From positions 84,836-148,835 of the forward strand of contig DATGIL010000088.1 of assembly GCA_035295745.1 (NCBI GenBank): 64,000 nt of DNA, read 5' to 3'. The translations under genes were made by a program, and so were the position numbers. Origin of the DNA: JAIQFL01 sp035295745. GTDB taxonomy: Bacteria; Acidobacteriota; Terriglobia; Bryobacterales; Bryobacteraceae. Within the stretch, counting starts at the first letter, position 1. The number at the start of each line of letters is the position of its first letter. The notes below the pieces were generated by a model. That model worked only from the letters and a program-made list of their open reading frames with translations. It ran no database searches and was not told where the DNA came from. Below are positions 17,233 to 25,454 of the stretch, piece by piece.

Positions 17233-18746
17233 TGGCGGGCTCCTCTCGCGGGCGCCGCCGCCGGCTGGCGCGTGTACGCGCTCGTGCGGCTGTCGGTGAC
17301 AAAGTAGCGCAAGGCCACGCGCTGCACGTCCGCCGCTGTAACCTTATTCAACTCATCGAGCGACGTGAACAGCTTGCGCCAATCGCCATAAGCAGCGTAG
17401 TAAGTGGTGAGCAGCGATGCCAGGCCGGAGTTGTTGCCGAGTTGCCGGATGACGCCGGCGCGCGCTTGCGTCTTGGCGCGCGTAAGCGCGGCGGCGTCCA
17501 CCGGCTGCGCCTCGAAGCGCGACAGCAGGTCTTCCAGCGCCTTCTGATTCTCCTCGATAGTGTGACCCAGCGACGGTACCAGCACGAAAGTGAACAGGTT
17601 GGGATATCGCGAGCCGGGGAAGTTGCCGATCACCTGCGCGGCCAGCGCAATTTTCTTGTCCTGCACCAGTTCCTTATACAGCAACCCCGTGCGTCCGTGG
17701 GAAAGCACCAGTTGAATCACGTCGAAAACGGCGTCGTCCTTGTCGTATTGGTCGGGCCGCTTATAGCCGATCAGTTCGATCGGTTGGCTGGCCGATTCCA
17801 CAATCGCCGTCTTGGGACCCGGTTGGGGCGGCTCTACGGTATGTACCAGGGGCGGCTGCGGGCGCCCCTGCCAAGGGCCGAAATAACGCTCGGCCATGCG
17901 CTTGGCATCGGCCGGATTCACATCGCCCACAATCGCCATGATGACGTTCGACGGGACGTAGTATTTGTCAAAAAACGCTTTGGCCTGGGAACTGCGAAGG
18001 CTTGCAATGTCGCTCGGCCATCCGCCCGGAGGATTGTGGTACGGGTGCGCGGCGAAGGCGGTGGTGAGAAAATCTTCCTGCAGTTTGCCCTGCGGGCTCG
18101 ATTCCACGCGCATGCGGCGCTCCTCCATTACCACGTCGCGCTCTTTGTAGAATTCGCGGAACACGGGATGCAGGAATCGCTGCGACTCCAGCAGAAACCA
18201 AAGTTCGATGCGGTTGGAGGGCAGACTGTAGTAGTACTCGGTGGAATCGAGGGCCGTACCGGCGTTCATTCCGACGCCGCCACTCTCCTCAATCACACGC
18301 GTGTATTCGTTGGGTTCGACGAATCGCTGGGCCTCTTCGATGGCGCGGTTCAACTTCGCTTCGAGCGCGCCGATGTTGCCCTCGTCGGCCTTCGGACCGC
18401 GATTTCGCTCGGCTTCGAGGCGATCGTAGATCTCCTCGATGGCGTCCAACGCCTTCTTCTCGCTCGCCCAGTCCTTCGTGCCGATGGTGTCGGTTCCCTT
18501 GAACGCCATGTGTTCGAACATATGCGCGAGACCCGTCTCACCGCTCGGATCGTCTACGGAACCGGCGTTGACATAGGTGTGAAAAGAGACCACAGGCGCC
18601 TCATGCCGCTCGGCGACGATGAAATGCAGCCCGTTGGGAAGTGTAAATTCTGTGACTTTCTTCTCGAACTCCTTGAGGTCTTGCGCCTGGAGAGTCAGCG
18701 CGGCCGCAAGGATGGTGCAGAGGCGGAATCGGCTCACAGTAGTCAT
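17229..18746 (-). CDS. M16-family zinc metallopeptidase, active-type subunit
   Basis: 505 residues from the ATG at 18744-18746; an in-frame TTG thirty bases upstream is possible but the ATG is followed directly by a good signal peptide (RFRLCTILAAALTLQAQ). The M16 inverted zinc motif is intact in GLAHMFEHMAFKGT (HxxEH), with the distal glutamate expected about 75 residues later in the helix containing ...GGVGMNAGTALDSTEYY. The second, non-catalytic M16 domain follows (GHTIEENQKALEDLL). Predicted to cut peptides in the periplasm together with the zinc-less M16 protein whose start overlaps its stop. Confidence 0.92.
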   Translation of the reverse strand: MTTVSRFRLCTILAAALTLQAQDLKEFEKKVTEFTLPNGLHFIVAERHEAPVVSFHTYVNAGSVDDPSGETGLAHMFEHMAFKGTDTIGTKDWASEKKALDAIEEIYDRLEAERNRGPKADEGNIGALEAKLNRAIEEAQRFVEPNEYTRVIEESGGVGMNAGTALDSTEYYYSLPSNRIELWFLLESQRFLHPVFREFYKERDVVMEERRMRVESSPQGKLQEDFLTTAFAAHPYHNPPGGWPSDIASLRSSQAKAFFDKYYVPSNVIMAIVGDVNPADAKRMAERYFGPWQGRPQPPLVHTVEPPQPGPKTAIVESASQPIELIGYKRPDQYDKDDAVFDVIQLVLSHGRTGLLYKELVQDKKIALAAQVIGNFPGSRYPNLFTFVLVPSLGHTIEENQKALEDLLSRFEAQPVDAAALTRAKTQARAGVIRQLGNNSGLASLLTTYYAAYGDWRKLFTSLDELNKVTAADVQRVALRYFVTDSRTSAYTRQPAAAPARGARQ

Positions 18747-18894
18747 TGTCGCCCATCGAGCGCGCTCCTGGCGCAAAGGCTCTTCTTTCGTGCGTCGAGA
18801 TCTGTGGCAAGAGAGTCTTCAGCGCAACGCCCGTAACGCGAGCCACGATCGTCAGGTAAGTCTCAGGGAGTGAACTTGTGGTTGCGGATTCGGT

Positions 18895-18940
18895 TTTGGC
18901 AACACTCCCTTACGGTCGTGGCTCGTAGTCGTGCGGGAGG
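18895..18940 (+). repeat. family A dispersed copy
   Basis: TTGGCAACACTCCCTTACGG followed by TCGTGGCTCGTAG matches the CTCCCTCACGGTCGCGGCTCG core of the tandem array at 5.3-5.65 kb with a few changes. It lies in the gap between the divergent M16 operon and the next minus-strand gene's 3' end. Confidence 0.55.
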
Positions 18941-18989
18941 CGCCGCTCGAGGGCGGTGCGAACGGGTGCGTTATCACGCGCGAATGACT

Positions 18990-19856
18990 CTATCGCCGGT
19001 CCCAATTGAGCCGCAGACTGTCCCTTCCGTTGGTTGCTTCGAGCGAGATGCGATCCACATCCTCACGGCCGCGCAAAGTGAGATACATGGGGCCGCGCAG
19101 GCGCAGCATTCGCTCGTCGGCAATCACGTCCGCCTTCAGCGTATCGCCGTCGCGAGCGACGACGGTCCCGGTAAACGCGATGGGCCTGCCGGTGTCGGTG
19201 CGGAAGCTGATCTGGATGCGGCCGCCACGATCGATGTCCACCGTCGCATCGAAGAGGCGCTGCGTGCCGTAGCCGCTAAGGGTAGAGCCCCCGCGGCCCG
19301 GACCGCCGAAGTGAATCACGTTATTCCAGGCGAAACCACCGCCGCCTGGACCATGATCGCGGTCGCCATCGCGATCGCCGCGCGGAAATTCAGGTGGGCC
19401 GTCCCGGCGTGGAATCTCGCTCGTGGCGGTAACCGCCCACGACAGCCGGAAATGGTAGCGCCCGAAGCCGCCTGAGCTGTCACGGATGGCCACGCGCGCC
19501 GTGAAATCGTTGCGCCGCGACGGCTCTTCCACCAGCCGAATCTCATTGCGGCTGTCCACCACCTCGAAACGGAATTCGCGAAGATCGCGGTCCGGCAGCG
19601 GAAGGTTGCATTCCGAGCCATCGTCGCGGCTTTCCTGTCCGGAGAGCCGGTGGACTGCTACCAGATCGCGATGTACGGAGACTTCGACCTGATCGTCTAC
19701 CTGCAGGCGAATGTCACATTGTCCTTTGCCGAACGGCACATCGTTGCGAGTCATCTGCCTGGCTCGAAATTGGATATCTGCCGTCGCCGGTAATCCCGTG
19801 AATAGAGCCAGCGCGAGTAGCGTCAGCCCGTTACGACCAAAACTGAAAAGTTTCAT
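18990..19856 (-). CDS. secreted protein of unknown function
   Basis: 288 residues, not recognised. Signal peptide at 1-27 (LTLLALALFTGLPATAD). The mature part is basic and beta-rich, with a central low-complexity linker of Arg/Asp/Gly (FPRGDRDGDRDHGPGGGG) separating an N-terminal half rich in RDD/VDDQVEV patterns from a C-terminal half (TLSGYGTQRLFDATVDIDRG...). No catalytic motif. It is divergent from the GT2 gene, 33 bases between the start codons, so the two share a very short control region. Confidence 0.65.
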   Translation of the reverse strand: MKLFSFGRNGLTLLALALFTGLPATADIQFRARQMTRNDVPFGKGQCDIRLQVDDQVEVSVHRDLVAVHRLSGQESRDDGSECNLPLPDRDLREFRFEVVDSRNEIRLVEEPSRRNDFTARVAIRDSSGGFGRYHFRLSWAVTATSEIPRRDGPPEFPRGDRDGDRDHGPGGGGFAWNNVIHFGGPGRGGSTLSGYGTQRLFDATVDIDRGGRIQISFRTDTGRPIAFTGTVVARDGDTLKADVIADERMLRLRGPMYLTLRGREDVDRISLEATNGRDSLRLNWDRR

Positions 19857-19871
19857 TACTATCAGAATACG

Positions 19872-19888
19872 GGATAATAGTGTTATCC
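19872..19888 (+). promoter_or_regulatory. inverted repeat/-10-like box at a leaderless-looking start
   Basis: GGATAA-TAGTG-TTATCC is a perfect inverted repeat ending one base before the GT2 start codon at 19890. Inside it GATAAT (19873-19878) matches a -10 box in five of six positions, which would place transcription start at about the ATG. No Shine-Dalgarno is present. The divergent secreted-protein gene starts 16 bases to the left, so the site could control both. Confidence 0.35.
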
Positions 19889-19889
19889 A

Positions 19890-20681
19890 ATGATCAACGG
19901 AAAACGAATTGTGGTGGTACTGCCCGCCTATAATGCGGAAAAGACACTGGAAGCCACCGTTCGGGAACTTCCGGAGCTGGTCGACGATTGCATCTTAGTT
20001 GACGACCAGAGCCGCGATCAAACCGTCGCCGTTGCTCGACGCCTGGGACTCCAGGTTGTTGTGCACGAGCAGAATCGCGGCTACGGCGGCAATCAGAAGA
20101 CGTGCTACAGCACCGCGCTCGATCGCGGCGCCGACGTGGTTGTAATGATTCATCCGGATTATCAATATTCGCCCCTGCTCGTGACCGCGATGGCGAGTAT
20201 GGTGGCCTACGGGGTCTACGACCTCGCGCTCGGTTCGCGCATCCTGGGCAACGGAGCGTTGCGCGGCGGCATGCCGGTGTACAAGTACTTCTCCAATCGC
20301 GCACTCACTATTTTTCAGAACTTTCTGCTGGGCGCCCGCCTGTCGGAGTATCACACCGGTTTCCGCGCCTATGACCGGAAGTTGCTGCTGGCGCTTCCGC
20401 TCGCTCGCAATTCTGACGACTTCGTGTTCGACAACCAGATCCTGGCGCAAGCCGTGCTCTTCGGGGCGAAAATCGGCGAAATCTCATGCCCAACCCGCTA
20501 TTTTCCCGAGGCCTCGTCGATTAACTTCCGGCGGAGCACCGTCTATGGATTCGGCGTCGTGAAGACCTCGCTGCAATTCCGCCTGGCCAAGTGGAACCTC
20601 ACGCATTCGCCTATTTTCCAGTTCACGGAGCGGCAGGAGAAGGATGCGGCGGCGCCGGTTCTGTTCGAAAATCGTCGATGA
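19890..20681 (+). CDS. glycosyltransferase family 2 (dolichyl-phosphate-mannose-synthase-like)
   Basis: 263 residues, GT-A fold. Seen: VVVLPAYNAEKTLEATV at the N-terminus, DDCILVDDQSRDQT (nucleotide-binding aspartates), GYGGNQKTCY, and the DXD-like segment MIHPDYQYSP. FDNQILAQAV and PTRYFPEASSI follow, as in polyprenyl-phosphate glycosyltransferases. No C-terminal membrane helices. Its stop overlaps the start of a multi-spanning protein of GT39/83 type, which suggests that this enzyme makes the polyprenyl-phosphate sugar and the next protein transfers it outside the membrane. Start codon ATG without a Shine-Dalgarno. Confidence 0.88.
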   Translation: MINGKRIVVVLPAYNAEKTLEATVRELPELVDDCILVDDQSRDQTVAVARRLGLQVVVHEQNRGYGGNQKTCYSTALDRGADVVVMIHPDYQYSPLLVTAMASMVAYGVYDLALGSRILGNGALRGGMPVYKYFSNRALTIFQNFLLGARLSEYHTGFRAYDRKLLLALPLARNSDDFVFDNQILAQAVLFGAKIGEISCPTRYFPEASSINFRRSTVYGFGVVKTSLQFRLAKWNLTHSPIFQFTERQEKDAAAPVLFENRR

Positions 20682-22138
20682 CTCCCGAGGCGGCGCCTGC
20701 CGCTGGCGCCTCTAGCCTTTGGCGTGTCCTGCTTCCGCTGATTCTGTTCCTGCTGCTGGCGCGCTTGTGGCTGATGCCGATGTGGTCGAGCTTTTGGGTC
20801 GACGAAATGGGCACGGCCTTCGTGGTCCAACAGGGCGCGGACCATCCCTCACTGGCCGTTGCTCCCCAGGTACCGCAATCCATCTACTATCTGCTGCCGC
20901 GCGCGATGCAGGCGCTGTTTGGACTTTCGGAATTCGGCTACCGGCTGCCGTCGTTTCTGGCGATGGCGGCGGCGCTGATCCCGATCGCGTACCTGGCTAC
21001 CCGGCTGATCGATCCGCAAGCCGGCTGGTTCGCGATCTTCGCCTGTATGGCATTGCGCGGCTTCGATTATCAGGCGGCAGATGCGCGTCCGTATGCCTTG
21101 GGCACGCTGGTGGCCTGTGGATGCTTGTGGTTCCTGGTGCGCTGGATGGATTCCGCGTCGTGGCCCGATGCCCTGGCTTTCTTGGCTTCGGGAGCGCTGC
21201 TCTGGCGAGTGCAACTGATCTTCTGGCCCTTCTATCTGCTGGTGGCGTGCTACGTGTTGGCACGGTTGGTGCGGCACGAGACGGCTGTCGCGTGGAACGA
21301 GGCGGTGGGCGCGTTTGGCATTCTCGGGCTCACGCTCGTTCCGGTTCTGCTGCGGGCAATGGCGTTGAATCGGCAAGCCGGCGCGCACGTGGTGGTGGCG
21401 TTACCATCGCTGCGCGACTTGATCTTGTCGTTGAAGCTCGGATTGATCGCGGTGTGTGGCGCCGGCGGCTGGCTGCTGTCGCGCAGATGGCAGCGTCGCA
21501 GCCGCAAAGGCCTTGCGTTGATCGCCGCATGGTGGGTATGCCAGCCGCTTTGCCTCTTCGCCTTCTCCTGGGTGACGGGCAACAGCGTGTTCGTCGCCCG
21601 CTATCTCTGGCTGTCACTGCCGGGAGCCGCGCTGGCGGCAACCTGGGCAGCAGGGGAGTTCGTTTCGTCATCTTACTGGCGGCCTGCCGCTGCGGCTCTC
21701 GGAGTCGGCGTGCTGATCTTCAACGGGCAGTGGAGCCAGGCATGGCCCTGGCATCACAATTCGGACTGGCGCGGCGCCGCGCGTAAAGTCGCGGAACTGG
21801 TGGGCGATGCCGATACTCCGGTGATCTGTCCGAGCCCGTTCATTGAAGCCAAGCCGCCCGTCTGGAGGCCCGACTATCCTCTTCCCGGGTTTCTCTACGC
21901 GCACCTTGCGGTGTACCCGGTTCCGGGCAAGATCTGGCTGTTCCCGTTCGAAGATTCTCTGGAGGCCGAGCAGTACGCCCGAACGCTCCCGGCGCAGCGG
22001 TTCGTGCTGTACGGAGGACAGGGCGAGGTCGACTTCTGGACGGACTGGTTTGCCAAACGCCCGGAGCGATCGGGCTGGAGCGTCGAACGATTCCGGACCT
22101 TCGGCGACGTCGAGGTGGTGGCGTTTCACCGTCCGTGA
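20678..22138 (+). CDS. multi-spanning membrane glycosyltransferase (GT39/GT83-like)
   Basis: 486 residues from the ATG at 20678, which overlaps the GT2 stop (ATGA); a longer frame upstream lies inside the GT2 gene and is not used. About ten hydrophobic segments starting at LLPLILFLLLARLWL, with FWVDEMGTAFVV in the first external loop. The Asp-Glu in that loop is where GT-C enzymes keep the catalytic acidic residues. RLPSFLAMAAALIPIAYLATRL follows as usual for this class. A soluble C-terminal domain of about 130 residues ends the protein. Inferred to move a sugar from a polyprenyl phosphate onto an extracytoplasmic acceptor; it converges with the permease gene five bases away. Confidence 0.8.
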   Translation: MTPEAAPAAGASSLWRVLLPLILFLLLARLWLMPMWSSFWVDEMGTAFVVQQGADHPSLAVAPQVPQSIYYLLPRAMQALFGLSEFGYRLPSFLAMAAALIPIAYLATRLIDPQAGWFAIFACMALRGFDYQAADARPYALGTLVACGCLWFLVRWMDSASWPDALAFLASGALLWRVQLIFWPFYLLVACYVLARLVRHETAVAWNEAVGAFGILGLTLVPVLLRAMALNRQAGAHVVVALPSLRDLILSLKLGLIAVCGAGGWLLSRRWQRRSRKGLALIAAWWVCQPLCLFAFSWVTGNSVFVARYLWLSLPGAALAATWAAGEFVSSSYWRPAAAALGVGVLIFNGQWSQAWPWHHNSDWRGAARKVAELVGDADTPVICPSPFIEAKPPVWRPDYPLPGFLYAHLAVYPVPGKIWLFPFEDSLEAEQYARTLPAQRFVLYGGQGEVDFWTDWFAKRPERSGWSVERFRTFGDVEVVAFHRP

Positions 22139-22143
22139 AGCGG

Positions 22144-24756
22144 CTACTCCCAGCGCAGCGCGATCACCGGGTCGACGCGGGTGGCGCGGCGCGCCGGGGC
22201 GAAGGCCGCTACCGCGGCAACGGCCATCAGGATGAGCGGCGTCACCACGTAAGTAATCGGATCCATCGGGGAGATCTCGAAGAGCTGCGAGCGCAGGAGG
22301 CGCGTCAGCCCCAGAGCGCCGACAATACCGATGCCCAATCCGGCAACCGCCAGCAGGACTCCTTGCCGCAGCAGCAGGCTCTGCACGCTACTCGCGGAAG
22401 CCCCCAACGCCATGCGGATGCCGATCTCACGGGTTTCGAGCGAAACCGTGTACGAGAGTGAGGCGTACAAGCCAACGGCGGCGAGAGTGAGCGCCAGCGC
22501 CGCGAAGGCCATCAAAAGGACGGCCAGGAAGCGGTCCTGCCACGAGGCGCGCTCGATCAGTTGCGGCAGTGTGAACACGTGAGTTATCGCGATGTCGTGA
22601 TCGAACGCCGCAATCCGCGTGCGAATCGACGAAGCCATCTTGGCGGGATCGCCGGTGGCGCTGATCAGCATCGAAGCGGGAGTGATATCGGCATTGTAGG
22701 GCAGATAGACGACGGGCCGGCCACCTTGCTTGAGTTGCTCGTGACGATTGTCGGCCACCACGCCCACGATGGTGTGCCATGGCTCGTTGCGCACCGGCGG
22801 CCCGAAACGGAGGCGCTTGCCGACAGCGCTTTCGTTGGGCCAGTTCTCGCGCGCAAAGGCTTGCGTGACCACCAGGATGTGGGGCTGATCGAAATCGCTT
22901 TCCGTGAAATCGCGGCCCTCGATCATGCGGATGCCCAGGGTGCGGAAGTATCCGGGGGCAATGACCACGTGATTCACGAAGGGCATGTCCTTCAGGTCAC
23001 GCGGCCGGCCCTCGACGGTGTAGATGCGCGACCAGCCGTCGTGCAGAGGCACACCGGTGGTGAAGGCCGCGGAATTGACACCCGGAAGCGCGGAGACCTC
23101 TTCGGTGAGGCGCTGCACCATCATGCGCCCCTTGGGCCCGTCCGGATAGCGGGCCGGCGGATAAGCAAGCTGCAGCGACAGCACGTGCTCCGGACTGTAT
23201 CCCAGCGTTTGCGAGCGCATGGCGTAGAAGCTGCGGACCGCGAGTCCGGCGCCGGCGAGCAGGATCATGGAGAGTGCGACTTCGCCCACCACCATGGCGT
23301 TGCGAAGAAATCTCTGGCGTTGTCCGCCGCTACCGGTGCGGCCTCCTTCTTTGAGCGCGGTGGTGAGGTCCACGCCTGAAGAGCCAACCGCTGGAGCCAA
23401 TCCGAAAGCAAGGCTGGTAACGAAGGACACGCCGATCGCGAACAGCAGCACGCGCCAATCCGGCGCGAACGACATCCAGCGCGGCAGTTCAATGGGAATC
23501 AGCGAGAGCAGGGCGGGAACTCCCAGGTAGGCCAACCCCGATCCCAGCGCCCCACCGACCAGCCCCAGCACGACGCTCTCGAGTGTCAATTGCCGCAGCA
23601 GGCGGCGACGCGATGCTCCCATCGCCGAACGGACCGCCATCTCGCGAGAGCGCGCCGAGGCCTTCACCAGCAGCAAATTGCTGACATTGGCGCAGGCGAT
23701 CGCGAGCAGCAGGCCCACCGCCACCAGGAGCGCGATCACCTGCTTGCGGTAGCCTTCCGCCTCCCAGATGCGCAGCGGAGTGGCGCGTACGAGCCAGTTG
23801 TTGTTGGCCGCCGGATTCTCGCGATGGATCTGATCGAGCAGCGCCCCCAGCTCCGAGGTGGCCCGGTATTCCGTCACTCCAGGTTTGAGGCGCGCGATGG
23901 CGCTGAGGAAGTAGTCGGTGCGCGCCGACTTCGCAGGATCGTTCTGAATCGGCACCCACAACTCCGCGCGATCGGGGAAATGAAAGCCCGCGGGCATAAC
24001 GCCGATCACGGTACGCGTGGCGCTTCCCATCGGAAGGCCTTTGCCTAGAATTTGGGGGTCACGTCCGTAGCGCCGGGCCCACAAGCCTTCGCTCAAGATT
24101 ACAGTCTTCGGACCGCCCGGAGCTGTGTCTTCGCGAGTGAACGTGCGGCCGAGGATGGGCGCCACGCCCAACGCACGGAAGACTCGATCCGAAGCCACGC
24201 AGGCGATCACGGTTTCCGCCTCGCCATCGCTTCGCAGCACCGTGGAACCGCCGCTAAAGACGCCGAGGTCCTGGATCAGAGTGGCGCGTGCCGCGAAGTC
24301 CACCGCATTGGGGAAGGAGATCTGGCGGGACTCGTTGGGGTCTTTGGGGCTGTACTCTTCGACGGCCACGAGGCGGGCCGGATCTGCATAGGGAAGCGGC
24401 CGCAGCAACAGTCCATTGGCCAAGCTGAAGACCAGCGTGGTGGCGCCAATACCCAGCGCGAGAATGGCGAGCGCCGCCACCGTAATGGTGGCATCTTTGC
24501 GAAGGATGCGGAGCGCGTATCGAAAGTCTTGCAGAATCATGTGGAGATGCTCCTTGGGGGCTTCATGCAGGATGCCGTGCAGCGATTCGAGCCATACTCT
24601 CGCCATACCCAGCGGCGATTGCACTTCGCGCCAGCGATCGACGAACACCATATACAACTCGCGGCCATACTCCTCGCGAAATTCGGCCGGGTACAGGCCC
24701 AGGCACGTGCGATAGAGCCGCAGAATACCGGTTTCGCGTTTGCGGGCCGAGGTCAC
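22144..24756 (-). CDS. ABC-type permease of the acidobacterial duplicated orphan permease (ADOP) class
   Basis: 870 residues, about double the length of a MacB/FtsX permease half. Residues 1-65 are the short soluble module found on PadR-linked members (LYRTCLGLYPAEFREEYGRE). Then: first helix (TVAALAILALGIGATTLVFS), a MacB-like periplasmic domain, three-helix FtsX block with ARSREMAVRSAMGASRRRL, second helix, second periplasmic domain, and a second FtsX block ending VSLETREIGIRMALGASASS. No ATPase is encoded beside it, hence orphan. Start is GTG two bases after the PadR stop. Substrate unknown; family members are usually discussed with antimicrobial-peptide or lipoprotein export systems. Confidence 0.92.
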   Translation of the reverse strand: MTSARKRETGILRLYRTCLGLYPAEFREEYGRELYMVFVDRWREVQSPLGMARVWLESLHGILHEAPKEHLHMILQDFRYALRILRKDATITVAALAILALGIGATTLVFSLANGLLLRPLPYADPARLVAVEEYSPKDPNESRQISFPNAVDFAARATLIQDLGVFSGGSTVLRSDGEAETVIACVASDRVFRALGVAPILGRTFTREDTAPGGPKTVILSEGLWARRYGRDPQILGKGLPMGSATRTVIGVMPAGFHFPDRAELWVPIQNDPAKSARTDYFLSAIARLKPGVTEYRATSELGALLDQIHRENPAANNNWLVRATPLRIWEAEGYRKQVIALLVAVGLLLAIACANVSNLLLVKASARSREMAVRSAMGASRRRLLRQLTLESVVLGLVGGALGSGLAYLGVPALLSLIPIELPRWMSFAPDWRVLLFAIGVSFVTSLAFGLAPAVGSSGVDLTTALKEGGRTGSGGQRQRFLRNAMVVGEVALSMILLAGAGLAVRSFYAMRSQTLGYSPEHVLSLQLAYPPARYPDGPKGRMMVQRLTEEVSALPGVNSAAFTTGVPLHDGWSRIYTVEGRPRDLKDMPFVNHVVIAPGYFRTLGIRMIEGRDFTESDFDQPHILVVTQAFARENWPNESAVGKRLRFGPPVRNEPWHTIVGVVADNRHEQLKQGGRPVVYLPYNADITPASMLISATGDPAKMASSIRTRIAAFDHDIAITHVFTLPQLIERASWQDRFLAVLLMAFAALALTLAAVGLYASLSYTVSLETREIGIRMALGASASSVQSLLLRQGVLLAVAGLGIGIVGALGLTRLLRSQLFEISPMDPITYVVTPLILMAVAAVAAFAPARRATRVDPVIALRWE

Positions 24757-24758
24757 TG

Positions 24759-25097
24759 TCAGGCTCTCTTCGGCGCCAGGCCGGTGGCGCGCGCATCGGC
24801 CAGCAACTTCTCGAGTTTGCGCGCCTCTTCGATGGCCGCGCGCTTGCCGTCGCGTGTGAGTCGATAGTAACGGCGGCGTTCATCGTCGTGCTCGGGGTCG
24901 GGCCGCTCGTCAAGTTCCTCGATTAGCCCTTCGGCGAGCAGGCGCTTGATGGCGCTATAGAGCGTGCTCGGGCTGAGGCGGACTTCGCCGCGGGTGCGCT
25001 CGTCTATTTCCTGGAGGATGGAGTACCCGTGGCGGTCGCAACCGGCCAGGGCGACCAGAATGTGAAACGTATCGCGCGATAGGGTGAACGGTCTCAT
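24759..25097 (-). CDS. PadR-family transcriptional regulator
   Basis: 112 residues, a compact PadR winged-helix repressor. Seen: FHILVALAGCDRHGYSILQE, the conserved HGY..L first helix, then LSPSTLYSAIKRLLAEGLIEEL (recognition helix and wing) and DERRRYYRLTRDGKRA. It precedes the orphan permease by two bases, the standard ADOP arrangement, and presumably represses the pair. A perfect 10-base palindrome ends 11 bases upstream of its ATG (25108-25128) and is the obvious operator candidate. Confidence 0.95.
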   Translation of the reverse strand: MRPFTLSRDTFHILVALAGCDRHGYSILQEIDERTRGEVRLSPSTLYSAIKRLLAEGLIEELDERPDPEHDDERRRYYRLTRDGKRAAIEEARKLEKLLADARATGLAPKRA

Positions 25098-25107
25098 ACG
25101 AAATTCA

Positions 25108-25128
25108 CTATAGCGAAGTTCGCTATAG
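25108..25128. promoter_or_regulatory. PadR operator candidate, perfect palindrome
   Basis: CTATAGCGAA-G-TTCGCTATAG: ten bases perfectly inverted around a single G, ten bases before the padR start codon. Contains TATAG boxes that could be part of the promoter, so binding would block transcription. Confidence 0.75.
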
Positions 25129-25454
25129 CGGACAATGGATAAGACGACCGGCGCGCAAAACGGTTAGGAAGAATGCGGTTGATACCAGGCGCGGGGGTCC
25201 TGAAGCCAACCGCCAGGTTGTGGGACGACCTTTGCGAGTTGGCGGGAGGACACTTACACCACCGGGCATGGGGCCGCGCGGCCAAACTGCACTATTTTGG
25301 GCCTCGTCGGGGGAATCCGTGGGTGACCCGAGCGGGTTCAAGTACGGGATTGGCCGACGCGAGACTCTTGGTATCACTCGGGGAATTTTCGGAGTGGACC
25401 AAGCGGCCCTGTCTCACAGCGACCGTCGGTTCGGCAGAATTTCTAGCACTCACC
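25129..25454. other. intergenic gap upstream of padR
   Basis: 326 bases between the padR operator and the 3' end of the M56-VWA gene. The only open frames are fragments without recognisable content or ribosome binding sites. No tRNA or clear hairpin is seen. Confidence 0.4.
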
